Assembly (NCBI GenBank): GCA_003864495.1
Contig: ML133495.1
Span: forward strand, 857,294 to 921,293
Direction of reading: 5' to 3'
DNA: 64,000 nt
DNA from: Nemopilema nomurai
Lineage: Eukaryota; Cnidaria; Scyphozoa; Rhizostomeae; Rhizostomatidae
Shown: piece after piece, positions 1-11,925 of the stretch
Layout of the letters: each line of letters starts with the position of its first letter
Position numbering within the stretch: the stretch's first letter is position 1
Notes under the pieces: generated by a model
Seen by the model: the letters and a program-made list of their open reading frames with translations, nothing else
Databases searched by the model: none
What the model was told of the DNA's origin: nothing
Translations under genes and position numbers: made by a program

Positions 1-110
1 CAACTTTTGGGAAACATGACACAAATGACTGCAAATATAACACATCACTGCTATATCAGAAAACTCTGAATCACACAAGAATCTAAAGGAAGAAAGGCGT
101 AAAAACTTAC

Positions 111-191
111 CCTTATGTTTTAACTTACGCCCAGGTATCTTTCTCAAAAGGGGGCTTGCTATGAAGCCCTTGCCACGCTTGCGACAGGTTC
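111..191 (-). other. GRN: Progranulin exon: last cysteine of a granulin plus basic linker
   Basis: The acceptor TTCCATTCATAG at about 203-192 is followed by codons for GTCRKRGKGF, which supply the missing final cysteine of the domain begun in the upstream exon. The remaining ~20 residues are a Lys/Arg-rich linker, possibly a proteolytic processing site (inference). It ends at a strong GTAAGT donor. Length is 81 bases, phase 1 at both ends. The intron between the two exons is only 146 bases. Confidence 0.72.
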
Positions 192-3100
192 CTATGAATG
201 GAAGTAGTCAACAATGGTGAGAACGGACCACGATTGGTATTAGAAACGATGAGTACAACAAATTGTACGCAGAGCCCGACCGTAACGGTCCGAAATGAGG
301 GGAGGAAATTCCCTTTCCGAATTATTCGTCAACAAACCTTGCTGAATGTCGCACTGCCAGCCGCTAGGACAACAGTGGATATGGTCATTACAGCAGATGG
401 CTTTCTCAACGGGACAGCAGCTGAAGGTTCTCTTGTCCTGAGTCGGACAACAGCTGGTTCCCTGAAGACAAACTGTCTCCTTGTCCGGGCACATGATGTC
501 GTCATCGTTGATTGACATCCATTGTTCAAGTTTCGATTTGATTGGATGCGAGTGCGCTTTTAATCTCATTCGTCCTTTTGTGCAGTACCCTAACCGAGAG
601 AATGCGTCTATTGAGTTTCACGTACATGTTTTAGAACACTTCGAAAAACGTCGAAATTCGATTAACCCGGACAAAGTTCCAATCGTAAGCCACTGATACT
701 GGAAGGGTGTGGTTCTATAAATCAAGCGTGCTAAATATTCTGCATGCTCAAATGCATCTCAACAAATTGAGGAAATGGCAAAATTCGTCTGTAGAATCAT
801 CTTGAAAGGTGATACGAGACAGAACCCGAACAAAGCCTACCACAGCATAAAAGTTTAGTCTAGTTGAGATAGTAGCACTAAAATACTAATAAATTCCTTT
901 ACAAGGTCTTTTTGACTTTGACATTAGTATCGATATCTGCATATTGCCGAATTTTTAGAAAGCATTAAAGTCTTCCTTTCCTTTAGCATCAAAATGTGGT
1001 ACTTCAAGCTACACTACAGGGGACTCTAGATTGTTCGTTAGATTTAGGCACTTCACAAATGAGCTTCCTCTTGCGCATATCAGCTTTTCAATGATTGAGT
1101 TATGTGACAGACAATGATTATGCCACATCACTCTCGCTTTCAATGACGGGACTTGGCCTAATCAAAAACAATATACAAAAATAATTTCCGTTCGTTGAAC
1201 AAATATGAACTATACAGACAGGCCGGGAAGCCTGAAAAATACAGATTTTTAATCGCCTCGCCTCAAAGATCACTAAAAAGTTGACTTGTCATTTCTTTGT
1301 CCTACCTTGTGCGCCACATGTGAATCCATCTGGACAGCAATGCTTCTTGTCAGAGCAACATAAAGCGTGCGGGTAGGGGCAACAGCCGTATTTATCATCA
1401 CCTATCAGGCAGCAGGTGTATCCATCTTGGCATTTCCGCTTCCCATCTGGGCACAAGACAAACCCAGCGTTGACACTTAGCCCCACAAGAGTTGCCTGGG
1501 CAGCAATTACCCTCCTTCGCATTTTTACCATCAGATGACTCCCAATACACGTTTGAGTACTCAGATCACAACTAGTACCATGTGGGCAGCAATGTCGACC
1601 GTCACTACAACAAACCGCAGATGAAAACGGGCAGCACCCGTAATCTCCTGATGTCAACTTACAACAAGTATATTTATTCGGACAGGAGCTCAATCCATCA
1701 GGACAAATAACACTTTTCAAGCCAGAAGCTTCATAGAAGGATAAATTCCTAACTGTTGCCTGTCTTAACATGGAAAAAACTTTCGATCCACCATCGCATA
1801 TTCCCGCAACAACATTGCAAGTTGTTCCATGTGGACAGCAGTGCTTTCCGTCACTACAACAAACTGCCTCTTCATAGGGACAACAACCATAGCTACCAGT
1901 GGACAGCTTGCAGCATGTGTCCCAGATGGACACGAAGAACCATCGGGACAGCTTACGTCCTTCACGTTACTTTTAACTTCAGACATTGCCATTGACTTCA
2001 TTCCACCATCGCATGTTCCCGCAACAACATTGCAAGTTGTTCCATGTGGACAGCAGTGCTTTCCGTCACTACAACAAACTGCCTCTTCATAGGGACAACA
2101 ACCATAGCTACCAGTGGACAGCTTGCAGCATGTGTACCCAGATGGACACGAAGAACCATCGGGACAGCTTACGTCCTTCACGTTACTTTTAACTTCAGAC
2201 ATTGCCATTGACTTCATTCCACCATCGCATGTTCCCGCAGCAACATTGCAAGTTGTTCCATGTGGACAGCAGTGCTTTCCGTCACTACAACAAACTGCCT
2301 CTTCATAGGGACAACAACCATAGCTACCAGTGGACAGCTTGCAGCATGTGTACCCAGATGGACACGAGAACCATCGGGACAGCTTACGTCCTTCACGTTA
2401 CTTTTAACTTCAGACATTGCCATTGACTTCATTCCACCATCGCATGTTCCCGCACAACATTGCAAGTTGTTCCATGTGGACAGCAGTGCTTTCCGTCACT
2501 ACAACAAACTGCCTCTTCATAGGGACAACAACCATAGCTACCAGTGGACAGCTTGCAGCATGTGTACCCAGATGGACACGAAGAACCATCGGGACAGCTT
2601 ACGTCCTTCACGTTGCTTTTAACTTCAGACATTGCCATTGACTTAATTCCACCATCGCATGTTCCCGCAGCAACATTGCAAGTTGTTCCATGTGGACAGC
2701 AGTGCTTTCCGTCACTACACAAACTGCCTCTTCATAGGGACAACAACCATAGCTACCAGTGGACAGCTTGCAGCATGTGTACCCAGATGGACACGACGAA
2801 CCATCGGGACAGCTTACGTCCTTCACGTTACTTTTAACTTCAGACATTGCCATTGACTTCATTCCACCATCGCATGTTCCCGCAGCAACATTGCAAGTTG
2901 TTCCATGTGGACAGCAGTGCTTTCCGTCACTACAACAAACTGCCTCTTCATAGGGACAACAACCATAGCCACCAGTGGACAGCTTGCAGCATGTGTTCCC
3001 TGATGGACACGACGAACCATCGGGACAGCTTACGTCCTTCACGTTACTTTTAACTTCAGACATTGCCATTGACTTCATTCCACCATCGCATGTTCCCGCA

Positions 3101-6100
3101 GCAACATTGCAAGTTGTTCCATGTGGACAGCAGTGCTTTCCGTCACTACAACAAACTGCCTCTTCATAGGGACAACAACCATAGCTACCAGTGGACAGCT
3201 TGCAGCATGTGTACCCAGATGGACACGACGAACCATCGGGACAGCTTACGTCCTTCACGTTACTTTTAACTTCAGACATTGCCATTGACTTCATTCCACC
3301 ATCGCATGTTCCCGCAGCAACATTGCAAGTTGTTCCATGTGGACAGCAGTGCTTTCCGTCACTACAACAAACTGCCTCTTCATAGGGACAACAACCATAG
3401 CCACCAGTGGACAGCTTGCAGCATGTGTACCCAGATGGACACGACGAACCATCGGGACAGCTTACGTCCTTCACGTTACTTTTAACTTCAGACATTGCCA
3501 TTGACTTCATTCCACCATCGCATGTTCCCGCAACAACATTGCAAGTTGTTCCATGTGGACAGCAGTGCTTTCCGTCACTACAACAAACTGCCTCTTCATA
3601 GGGACAACAACCATAGCCACCAGTGGACAGCTTGCAGCATGTGTTCCCTGATGGACACGACGAACCATCGGGACAGCTTACGTCCTTCACGTTACTTTTA
3701 ACTTCAGACATTGCCATTGACTTCATTCCACCATCGCATGTTCCCGCAGCAACATTGCAAGTTGTTCCATGTGGACAGCAGTGCTTTCCGTCACTACAAC
3801 AAACTGCCTCTTCATAGGGACAACAACCATAGCTACCAGTGGACAGCTTGCAGCATGTGTACCCAGATGGACACGACGAACCATCGGGACAGCTTACGTC
3901 CTTCACGTTACTTTTAACTTCAGACATTGCCATTGACTTCATTCCACCATCGCATGTTCCCGCAGCAACATTGCAAGTTGTTCCATGTGGACAGCAGTGC
4001 TTTCCGTCACTACAACAAACTGCCTCTTCATAGGGACAACAACCATAGCCCAGTGGACAGCTTGCAGCATGTGTTCCCTGATGGACACGACGAACCATCG
4101 GGACAGCTTACGTCCTTCACGTTACTTTTAACTTCAGACATTGCCATTGACTTCATTCCACCATCGCATGTTCCCGCAGCAACATTGCAAGTTGTTCCAT
4201 GTGGACAGCAGTGCTTTCCGTCACTACAACAAACTGCCTCTTCATAGGGACAACAACCATAGCTACCAGTGGACAGCTTGCAGCATGTGTACCCAGATGG
4301 ACACGACGAACCATCGGGACAGCTTACGTCCTTCACGTTACTTTTAACTTCAGACATTGCCATTGACTTCATTCCACCATCGCATGTTCCCGCAGCAACA
4401 TTGCAAGTTGTTCCATGTGGACAGCAGTGCTTTCCGTCACTACAACAAACTGCCTCTTCATAGGGACAACAACCATAGCTACCAGTGGACAGCTTGCAGC
4501 ATGTGTACCCAGATGGACACGACGAACCATCGGGACAGCTTACGTCCTTCACGTTACTTTTAACTTCAGACATTGCCATTGACTTCATTCCACCATCGCA
4601 TGTTCCCGCAGCAACATTGCAAGTTGTTCCATGTGGACAGCAGTGCTTTCCGTCACTACAACAAACTGCCTCTTCATAGGGACAACAACCATAGCCACCA
4701 GTGGACAGCTTGCAGCATGTGTTCCCTGATGGACACGACGAACCATCGGGACAGCTTACGTCCTTCACGTTACTTTTAACTTCAGACATTGCCATTGACT
4801 TCATTCCACCATCGCATGTTCCCGCAGCAACATTGCAAGTTGTTCCATGTGGACAGCAGTGCTTTCCGTCACTACAACAAACTGCCTCTTCATAGGGACA
4901 ACAACCATAGCTACCAGTGGACAGCTTGCAGCATGTGTACCCAGATGGACACGACGAACCATCGGGACAGCTTACGTCCTTCACGTTACTTTTAACTTCA
5001 GACATTGCCATTGACTTCATTCCACCATCGCATGTTCCCGCAGCAACATTGCAAGTTGTTCCATGTGGACAGCAGTGCTTTCCGTCACTACAACAAACTG
5101 CCTCTTCATAGGGACAACAACCATAGCCACCAGTGGACAGCTTGCAGCATGTGTTCCCTGATGGACACGACGAACCATCGGGACAGCTTACGTCCTTCAC
5201 GTTACTTTTAACTTCAGACATTGCCATTGACTTCATTCCACCATCGCATGTTCCCGCAGCAACATTGCAAGTTGTTCCATGTGGACAGCAGTGCTTTCCG
5301 TCACTACAACAAACTGCCTCTTCATAGGGACAACAACCATAGCCACCAGTGGACAGCTTGCAGCATGTGTTCCCTGATGGACACGACGAACCATCGGGAC
5401 AGCTTACGTCCTTCACGTTACTTTTAACTTCAGACATTGCCATTGACTTCATTCCACCATCGCATGTTCCCGCAGCAACATTGCAAGTTGTTCCATGTGG
5501 ACAGCAGTGCTTTCCGTCACTACAACAAACTGCCTCTTCATAGGGACAACAACCATAGCTACCAGTGGACAGCTTGCAGCATGTGTACCCAGATGGACAC
5601 GACGAACCATCGGGACAGCTTACGTCCTTCACGTTACTTTTAACTTCAGACATTGCCATTGACTTCATTCCACCATCGCATGTTCCCGCAGCAACATTGC
5701 AAGTTGTTCCATGTGGACAGCAGTGCTTTCCGTCACTACAACAAACTGCCTCTTCATAGGGACAACAACCATAGCCACCAGTGGACAGCTTGCAGCATGT
5801 GTTCCCTGATGGACACGACGAACCATCGGGACAGCTTACGTCCTTCACGTTACTTTTAACTTCAGACATTGCCATTGACTTCATTCCACCATCGCATGTT
5901 CCCGCAGCAACATTGCAAGTTGTTCCATGTGGACAGCAGTGCTTTCCGTCACTACAACAAACTGCCTCTTTATAGGGACAACAACCATAGCCACCAGTGG
6001 ACAGCTTGCAGCATGTGTACCCAGATGGACACGACGAACCATCGGGACAGCTTACGTCCTTCACGTTACTTTTAACTTCAGACATTGCCATTGACTTCAT

Positions 6101-9100
6101 TCCACCATCGCATGTTCCCGCAGCAACATTGCAAGTTGTTCCATGTGGACAGCAGTGCTTTCCGTCACTACAACAAACTGCCTCTTTATAGGGACAACAA
6201 CCATAGCTACCAGTGGACAGCTTGCAGCATGTGCTCCCTGATGGACACGACGAACCATCGGGACAGCTTACGTCCTTCACGTTACTTTTAACTTCAGACA
6301 TTGCCATTGACTTCATTCCACCATCGCATGTTCCCGCAGCAACATTGCAAGTTGTTCCATGTGGACAGCAGTGCTTTCCGTCACTACAACAAACTGCCTC
6401 TTCATAGGGACAACAACCATAGCTACCAGTGGACAGCTTGCAGCATGTGTACCCAGATGGACACGACGAACCATCGGGACAGCTTACGTCCTTCACGTTA
6501 CTTTTAACTTCAGACATTGCCATTGACTTCATTCCACCATCGCATGTTCCCGCAGCAACATTGCAAGTTGTTCCATGTGGACAGCAGTGCTTTCCGTCAC
6601 TACAACAAACTGCCTCTTTATAGGGACAACAACCATAGCTACCAGTGGACAGCTTGCAGCATGTGTTCCCTGATGGACACGAAGAACCATCGGGACAGCT
6701 TACGTCCTTCACGTTCTCTTAACTTCAGACATTGCCATACTTCATTCCACCATCGCATGTTCCCGCAGCAACATTGCAAGTTGTTCCATGTGGACAGCAG
6801 TGCTTTCCGTCACTACAACAAACGCCTCTTCATAGGGACAACAACCATAGCTACCAGTGGACAGCTTGCAGCATGTGTACCCAGATGGACACGACGAACC
6901 ATCGGGACAGCTTACGTCCTTCACGTTACTTTTAACTTCAGACATTGCCATTGACTTCATTCCACCATCGCATGTTCCCGCAGCAACATTGCAAGTTGTT
7001 CCATGTGGACAGCAGTGCTTTCCGTCACTACAACAAACTGCCTCTTCATAGGGACAACAACCATAGCTACCAGTGGACAGCTTGCAGCATGTGTACCCAG
7101 ATGGACACGACGAACCATCGGGACAGCTTACGTCCTTCACGTTACTTTTAACTTCAGACATTGCCATTGACTTCATTCCACCATCGCATGTTCCCGCAGC
7201 AACATTGCAAGTTGTTCCATGTGGACAGCAGTGCTTTCCGTCACTACAACAAACTGCCTCTTCATAGGGACAACAACCATAGCTACCAGTGGACAGCTTG
7301 CAGCATGTGTACCCAGATGGACACGACGAACCATCGGGACAGCTTACGTCCTTCACGTTACTTTTAACTTCAGACATTGCCATTGACTTCATTCCACCAT
7401 CGCATGTTCCCGCAGCAACATTGCAAGTTGTTCCATGTGGACAGCAGTGCTTTCCGTCACTACAACAAACTGCCTCTTTGTAGGGACAACAACCATAGCT
7501 ACCAGTGGACAGCTTGCAGCACGTGTACCCAGATGGACACGACGAACCATCGGGACAGCTTACGTCCTTCACGTTACTTTTAACTTCAGACATTGCCATT
7601 GACTTCATTCCACCATCGCATGTTCCCGCAGCAACATTGCAAGTTGTTCCATGTGGACAGCAGTGCTTTCCGTCACTACAACAAACTGCCTCTTCATAGG
7701 GACAACAACCATAGCTACCAGTGGACAGCTTGCAGCATGTGTACCCAGATGGACACGACGAACCATCGGGACAGCTTACGTCCTTCACGTTACTTTTAAC
7801 TTCAGACATTGCCATTGACTTCATTCCACCATCGCATGTTCCCGCAGCAACATTGCAAGTTGTTCCATGTGGACAGCAGTGCTTTCCGTCACTACAACAA
7901 ACTGCCTCTTTATAGGGACAACAACCATAGCTACCAGTGGACAGCTTGCAGCATGTGTTCCCTGATGGACACGAAGAACCATCGGGACAGCTTACGTCCT
8001 TCACGTTCCTCTTAACTTCAGACATTGCCATAGACTTCATTCCACCATCGCATGTTCCCGCAGCAACATTGCAAGTTGTTCCATGTGGACAGCAGTGCTT
8101 TCCGTCACTACAACAACTGCCTCTTCATAGGGACAACAACCATAGCTACCAGTGGACAGCTTGCAGCATGTGTACCCAGATGGACACGACGAACCATCGG
8201 GACAGCTTACGTCCTTCACGTTACTTTTAACTTCAGACATTGCCATTGACTTCATTCCACCATCGCATGTTCCCGCAGCAACATTGCAAGTTGTTCCATG
8301 TGGACAGCAGTGCTTTCCGTCACTACAACAAACTGCCTCTTCATAGGGACAACAACCATAGCTACCAGTGGACAGCTTGCAGCATGTGTACCCAGATGGA
8401 CACGACGAACCATCGGGACAGCTTACGTCCTTCACGTTACTTTTAACTTCAGACATTGCCATTGACTTCATTCCACCATCGCATGTTCCCGCAGCAACAT
8501 TGCAAGTTGTTCCATGTGGACAGCAGTGCTTTCCGTCACTACAACAAACTGCCTCTTCATAGGGACAACAACCATAGCTACCAGTGGACAGCTTGCAGCA
8601 TGTGTACCCAGATGGACACGACGAACCATCGGGACAGCTTACGTCCTTCACGTTACTTTTAACTTCAGACATTGCCATTGACTTCATTCCACCATCGCAT
8701 GTTCCCGCAGCAACATTGCAAGTTGTTCCATGTGGACAGCAGTGCTTTCCGTCACTACAACAAACTGCCTCTTTGTAGGGACAACAACCATAGCTACCAG
8801 TGGACAGCTTGCAGCACGTGTACCCATATGGACACGACGAACCATCGGGACAGCTTACGTCCTTCACGTTACTTTTAACTTCAGACATTGCCATTGACTT
8901 CATTCCACCATCGCATGTTCCCGCAGCAACATTGCAAGTTGTTCCATGTGGACAGCAGTGCTTTCCGTCACTACAACAAACTGCCTCTTCATAGGGACAA
9001 CAACCATAGCTACCAGTGGAAAGCTTGCAGCATGTGTACCCAGATGGACACGACGAACCATCGGGACAGCTTACGTCCTTCACGTTACTTTTAACTTCAG

Positions 9101-10838
9101 ACATTGCCATTGACTTCATTCCACCATCGCATGTTCCCGCAGCAACATTGCAAGTTGTTCCATGTGGACAGCAGTGCTTTCCGTCACTACAACAAACTGC
9201 CTCTTTATAGGGACAACAACCATAGCTACCAGTGGACAGCTTGCAGCACGTGTACCCAGATGGACACGACGAACCATCACCACATCTTACAGCAAGCATA
9301 TGAGTTTTTCGATAGCTAGGTATCTTTTTCTTCATTGGAATGGTAAATTCTTTCTTGATACACCTTCCTTTATGCGTATCGCATGTCATACCGTGTGGAC
9401 AGCAGTGCTCTTTGTCATCACAGCAAACGGCGTTTTTGTAGGGACAGCAAGCATATGAGCCTGTGGCAAGCTGACAACATGTTGTTCCACGAAGACAAAA
9501 AGACTTATGGTCTGGACAAATAGTGTGACCGTCAGGCTGCATGTCAATTAGATAATCGTTTGTCGTTAGCTTCACTGGAAGAGAAACAGTTTCTCGCAAG
9601 CAGACGCCTCTTGCAATGTCGCACGTCGTGCCTTGAGGGCAGCAATGAGTTTTATCTGCGCAGCACACCGCACTGGAGTATGGGCAGCATCCATACATTC
9701 CCGTCGAAAGGAGGCAACAAGTGTAGCCACTCGGACAGGTAGTCAAATCAGGGCATGTTACAGGGTTTTGGGACTTTCTTATTGCTGCTTGTTTAGACGA
9801 CCATGGGGTGGAAACGCCAGTTGTTTTGTTGTGGCAAGACATTGTTTTTAAATCACATACTGTACCATGAGAGCAGCAGTGCAAATGGTCCTTGCAACAT
9901 GTTGCCTTTGGTAGAGGACAGCATTCCCATTCTCCGAAAATACCTTTGCAACAAGTAAAATTTGCAGGACAGCTGGAAATGTGATCTTGACAGAACACTG
10001 TGTTTGAGTCATGTAAACTTTTTCTTGTCACCCTCTGCAAGCGCACAAACCGTGGTCCTTTCCTTGACCCAACACGGCTGACATATGGCATAGAAAAACC
10101 ATTTAGCGTGCATCTTGATTCTGAGTCATTGCACTTAAAACCAGCTGGGCAACAATGCTCTTTGTCAGGACAACAGACAGCATTTTCCATTGAACAGCAG
10201 CCAAACTCCCCTTTGGTCATTGGACAACAGGTTTCCCAAGGTTGACAGTGGCCACTGCCATGATCACAAGCTACAGCAATTTTTTCCAAAACTTTTATTG
10301 CACTTACCTTTTTATACATAGGAACGTGGCTGTTTCCTCTCTTACAAGAGCCATCTAAACATTCATATCCATTAGGGCAGCAATGAATATGATCTGCACA
10401 GCAAACTGCAGAAGTCAAGGGACAGCAAGCATATTTTCCGCCTTCAGCTTTACAACAAGTAAAGCCATCCGGGCAAAAAGAAACTTGGTCAGGGCACATA
10501 ACCCTTTTCAATAGTGAAATATGAACAAGGTTGCCTTTGTTTTTTTGCTTTGGTAATGGATCAGCAGGTTTTTGAACTGAAAAAGGAAATGTTTGCCCTT
10601 GTCTGTCACAAGAAACTGTTTCTAGATTGCAAGTGTATCCGTTTGGACAACAATGAACTTTATCTGTGCAGCAAACTGCACTTTGGAATGGGCAGCAACC
10701 ATAATCTCCTGATTTCATTTGGCAACAAGTTTCAGAATCCAAACACATGGACTGACCATCAGGGCAGATGATATTGTCCTTTGTCCCTGCAATCAAAGTT
10801 ACTGACCAAAGAGCAACCAGCAATTTCAGGGCTACCAT
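111..10838 (-). CDS. GRN: Progranulin-like multi-granulin precursor (3' end outside window)
   Basis: Secreted precursor of cysteine-rich granulin modules. Exons read from splice sites: 10838-1306, 589-338 and 191-111, all joined in phase 1; the last donor (GTAAGT at 110-105) shows that the gene continues off the left edge. The start at 10838 is chosen because it sits in GCCATGG and opens a signal peptide (MVALKLLVALWSVTLIAG), followed directly by the first granulin domain. Domain order: six diverged granulins, 35 near-identical ones, two diverged ones ending in the big exon, and one split over the two small exons, so 44 visible. Each has the granulin pattern of paired cysteines (CC..CCP...AVCC.D..HCCP.G..C). 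Vertebrate progranulin has seven and a half. The array frame is broken by several short deletions, so the complete protein cannot be read without interruption here. Family membership is certain; the intact product is not. Confidence 0.9.
338..589 (-). other. GRN: Progranulin exon: end of one granulin, linker, most of the next
   Basis: The acceptor CTCTCGGTTAG precedes GGTACTGC, giving GYC as the end of the previous domain, then a ~25-residue linker and a granulin beginning DDDIMCPDKETVC. The exon ends at CAG CAA G before GTTTGT, again just before the domain's final cysteine. Length is 252 bases, phase 1 at both ends. A continuous reading past the donor would reach a stop at 240, but splicing restores the domain exactly. 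Confidence 0.8.
1306..1788 (-). other. GRN: Two diverged granulins closing the 9.5-kb exon
   Basis: After the last array unit (ending VVAGICDGG) the protein continues through a new linker into two diverged granulins, starting SVICPDGLSSC and FVLCPDGKRKC. The exon ends at GGC GCA CAA G followed by GTAGGA, inside the second domain and just before its last cysteine. The missing end (GYC) is supplied by the exon at 589-338 in the correct phase. The intron is 590-1305; apart from splice sites I see nothing in it. Confidence 0.85.
1789..9281 (-). repeat. GRN: Tandem array of 35 near-identical 216-bp granulin units
   Basis: The same 72-residue unit (one granulin plus the linker GGMKSMAMSEVKSNVKD) repeats head to tail. 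Anchor positions on the plus strand run from 1899 to 9232 in 34 steps averaging about 215.7 bases. Most steps are exactly 216; shorter ones fall at 1899-2114, 2330-2544, 2544-2759, 3839-4053, 6645-6857 and 7937-8152 and mark small deletions. Units differ mainly at three places: YTCC/NTCC/STCC, GSYGCC/GGYGCC and PYEEAV/PYKEAV. Near identity across 7.5 kb means recent expansion or ongoing homogenisation. No intron interrupts the array. Confidence 0.95.
9282..10838 (-). other. GRN: N-terminal block of progranulin: signal peptide and six diverged granulins
   Basis: This intact stretch opens the large exon. The signal peptide is followed by six granulin domains with distinct sequences and linkers, for example DNIICPDGQ, RVMCPDQ, AVACDHG, VFCQDH, VTCPDL and TICPDH at their starts. 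Because they are clearly diverged, they are likely older than the array. The sixth is followed by a basic linker (IPMKKKIPSYRK) and then by the first array unit. A pyrimidine-rich acceptor (CCTTTTTAG on the minus strand) lies 17-20 bases upstream of the ATG, so a 5' UTR intron is likely, with the first untranslated exon somewhere above 10860. Confidence 0.88.
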
Positions 10839-10855
10839 GGCTAAACCTCTTGATG

Positions 10856-11925
10856 CTAAAAAGGAAAGTAAAGGACCATAATTACAGAAAGGCTCAGCAT
10901 ATACTTGACTATTCACAGACCCTGTAAATATAGGGAAATGAGGATAACCATGAATAAATATTTGCAATCAAAAATTTTTCTAGACAATTGTCATAAAAAA
11001 GTTGAGTCTTATTAAGTTGCTTTATAATTAGTTAAAAAACACTTTAGACAAATTTCCACCCATAGAAACTATCAAAATTAAAGCATGTACAAGGACAAGT
11101 TTCTGTAACAACACATTTCTACCAATATTTCTAGCACTCTACCACCAGGTTGAACATGATATACCATCAAAGGTACTTAGAAAAAGAAGGTAGCAGTTAC
11201 ATGCAAATGACTTATAACCTGCAAATTTTTTGACTTAAAAGCACAAGAAAACAGAGATCATTTTTCAAAGGTCATTGAAGATAACCAACAACATTCTAAG
11301 CTAAAGAAATTTTCAGTTGCTCTCAAATAATTTTAAGAGGACACATCCTACAGCACTGTTCAGTTTTGCAAAGTACCTACGGTATTATGATGGGAGACTG
11401 TGGGAACAGTTTGGGGCTTATTGACCATCCATATGTGGTGTTTTAGCTGCGGCTTATGTGTCATATTTGCTGTGAGCGAATATAAAAAATTGCCAGAGGC
11501 AGGCCTTGCCCGGAAAGGCGCTCGATCGAGCGCGCCTAGAGCACGCCATAAAAAGCCTTGGAGAGCGATTAATCGAGCCCCTCAAAGCGTAAAAACGATA
11601 TTACCACAGAGAAAAATCATTTTTTGGCCTTTTTAAATAAACTTGACTAAGCATAAACAATCTTCCCAACCTCGAGAAAAAATTTCAGCAAATTCAACGT
11701 TGGGTTTTCGATACCATTTTTAATCTAATAACCCTCTACACCAAGGACACAACCTATCGTCAAGCGTATTTTCCAGCAGATTTATTTGATTTTCGATCAA
11801 GCCTTAATCTACTGTTGAAGTATTTTTTTTCTGTGTTTTCGAAATAACCTAATATCACCTGTGCAAATCAGAGATAACATTTCCGTCCAAATTATCGCAT
11901 TTATTTTCAGTTTTCATTTAGTTTC
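10856..11925. other. Upstream region of progranulin, no coding gene seen
   Basis: AT-rich sequence that should contain the progranulin promoter and first untranslated exon, plus the upstream region of the small plus-strand gene. Short ORFs here show no recognisable domain. A more GC-rich patch at about 11500-11580 contains a perfect 16-base palindrome (11518-11533). Confidence 0.5.
11518..11533. other. Perfect 16-base palindrome GCGCTCGATCGAGCGC
   Basis: The sequence equals its own reverse complement over 16 bases and sits in a local CpG-rich island in AT-rich surroundings, between two divergently transcribed genes. It could be a dimeric transcription factor site or a chance palindrome; nothing else supports a function. 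Confidence 0.5.

Noticed and set aside
240..337. Continuation of the granulin exon to a stop codon at 240
   Set aside because: It would truncate the domain before its last cysteine; splicing 338 to 191 supplies that cysteine exactly in phase.
1789..9281. CRISPR-like regular repeat structure
   Set aside because: The repeats are 216-base coding modules with no unique spacers, in a eukaryotic intron-containing gene.
1756..9319. Dozens of 64-72 residue ORFs on the plus strand repeating every 216 bases (starting MPLTSFHHRM or MDSLQHVYP)
   Set aside because: They are the antisense shadow of the granulin array; all are mutually identical because the DNA is, and none has a recognisable domain.
11400..11636. 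78-residue ORF in the region upstream of the small gene
   Set aside because: No domain, covers the GC palindrome, and looks like chance.
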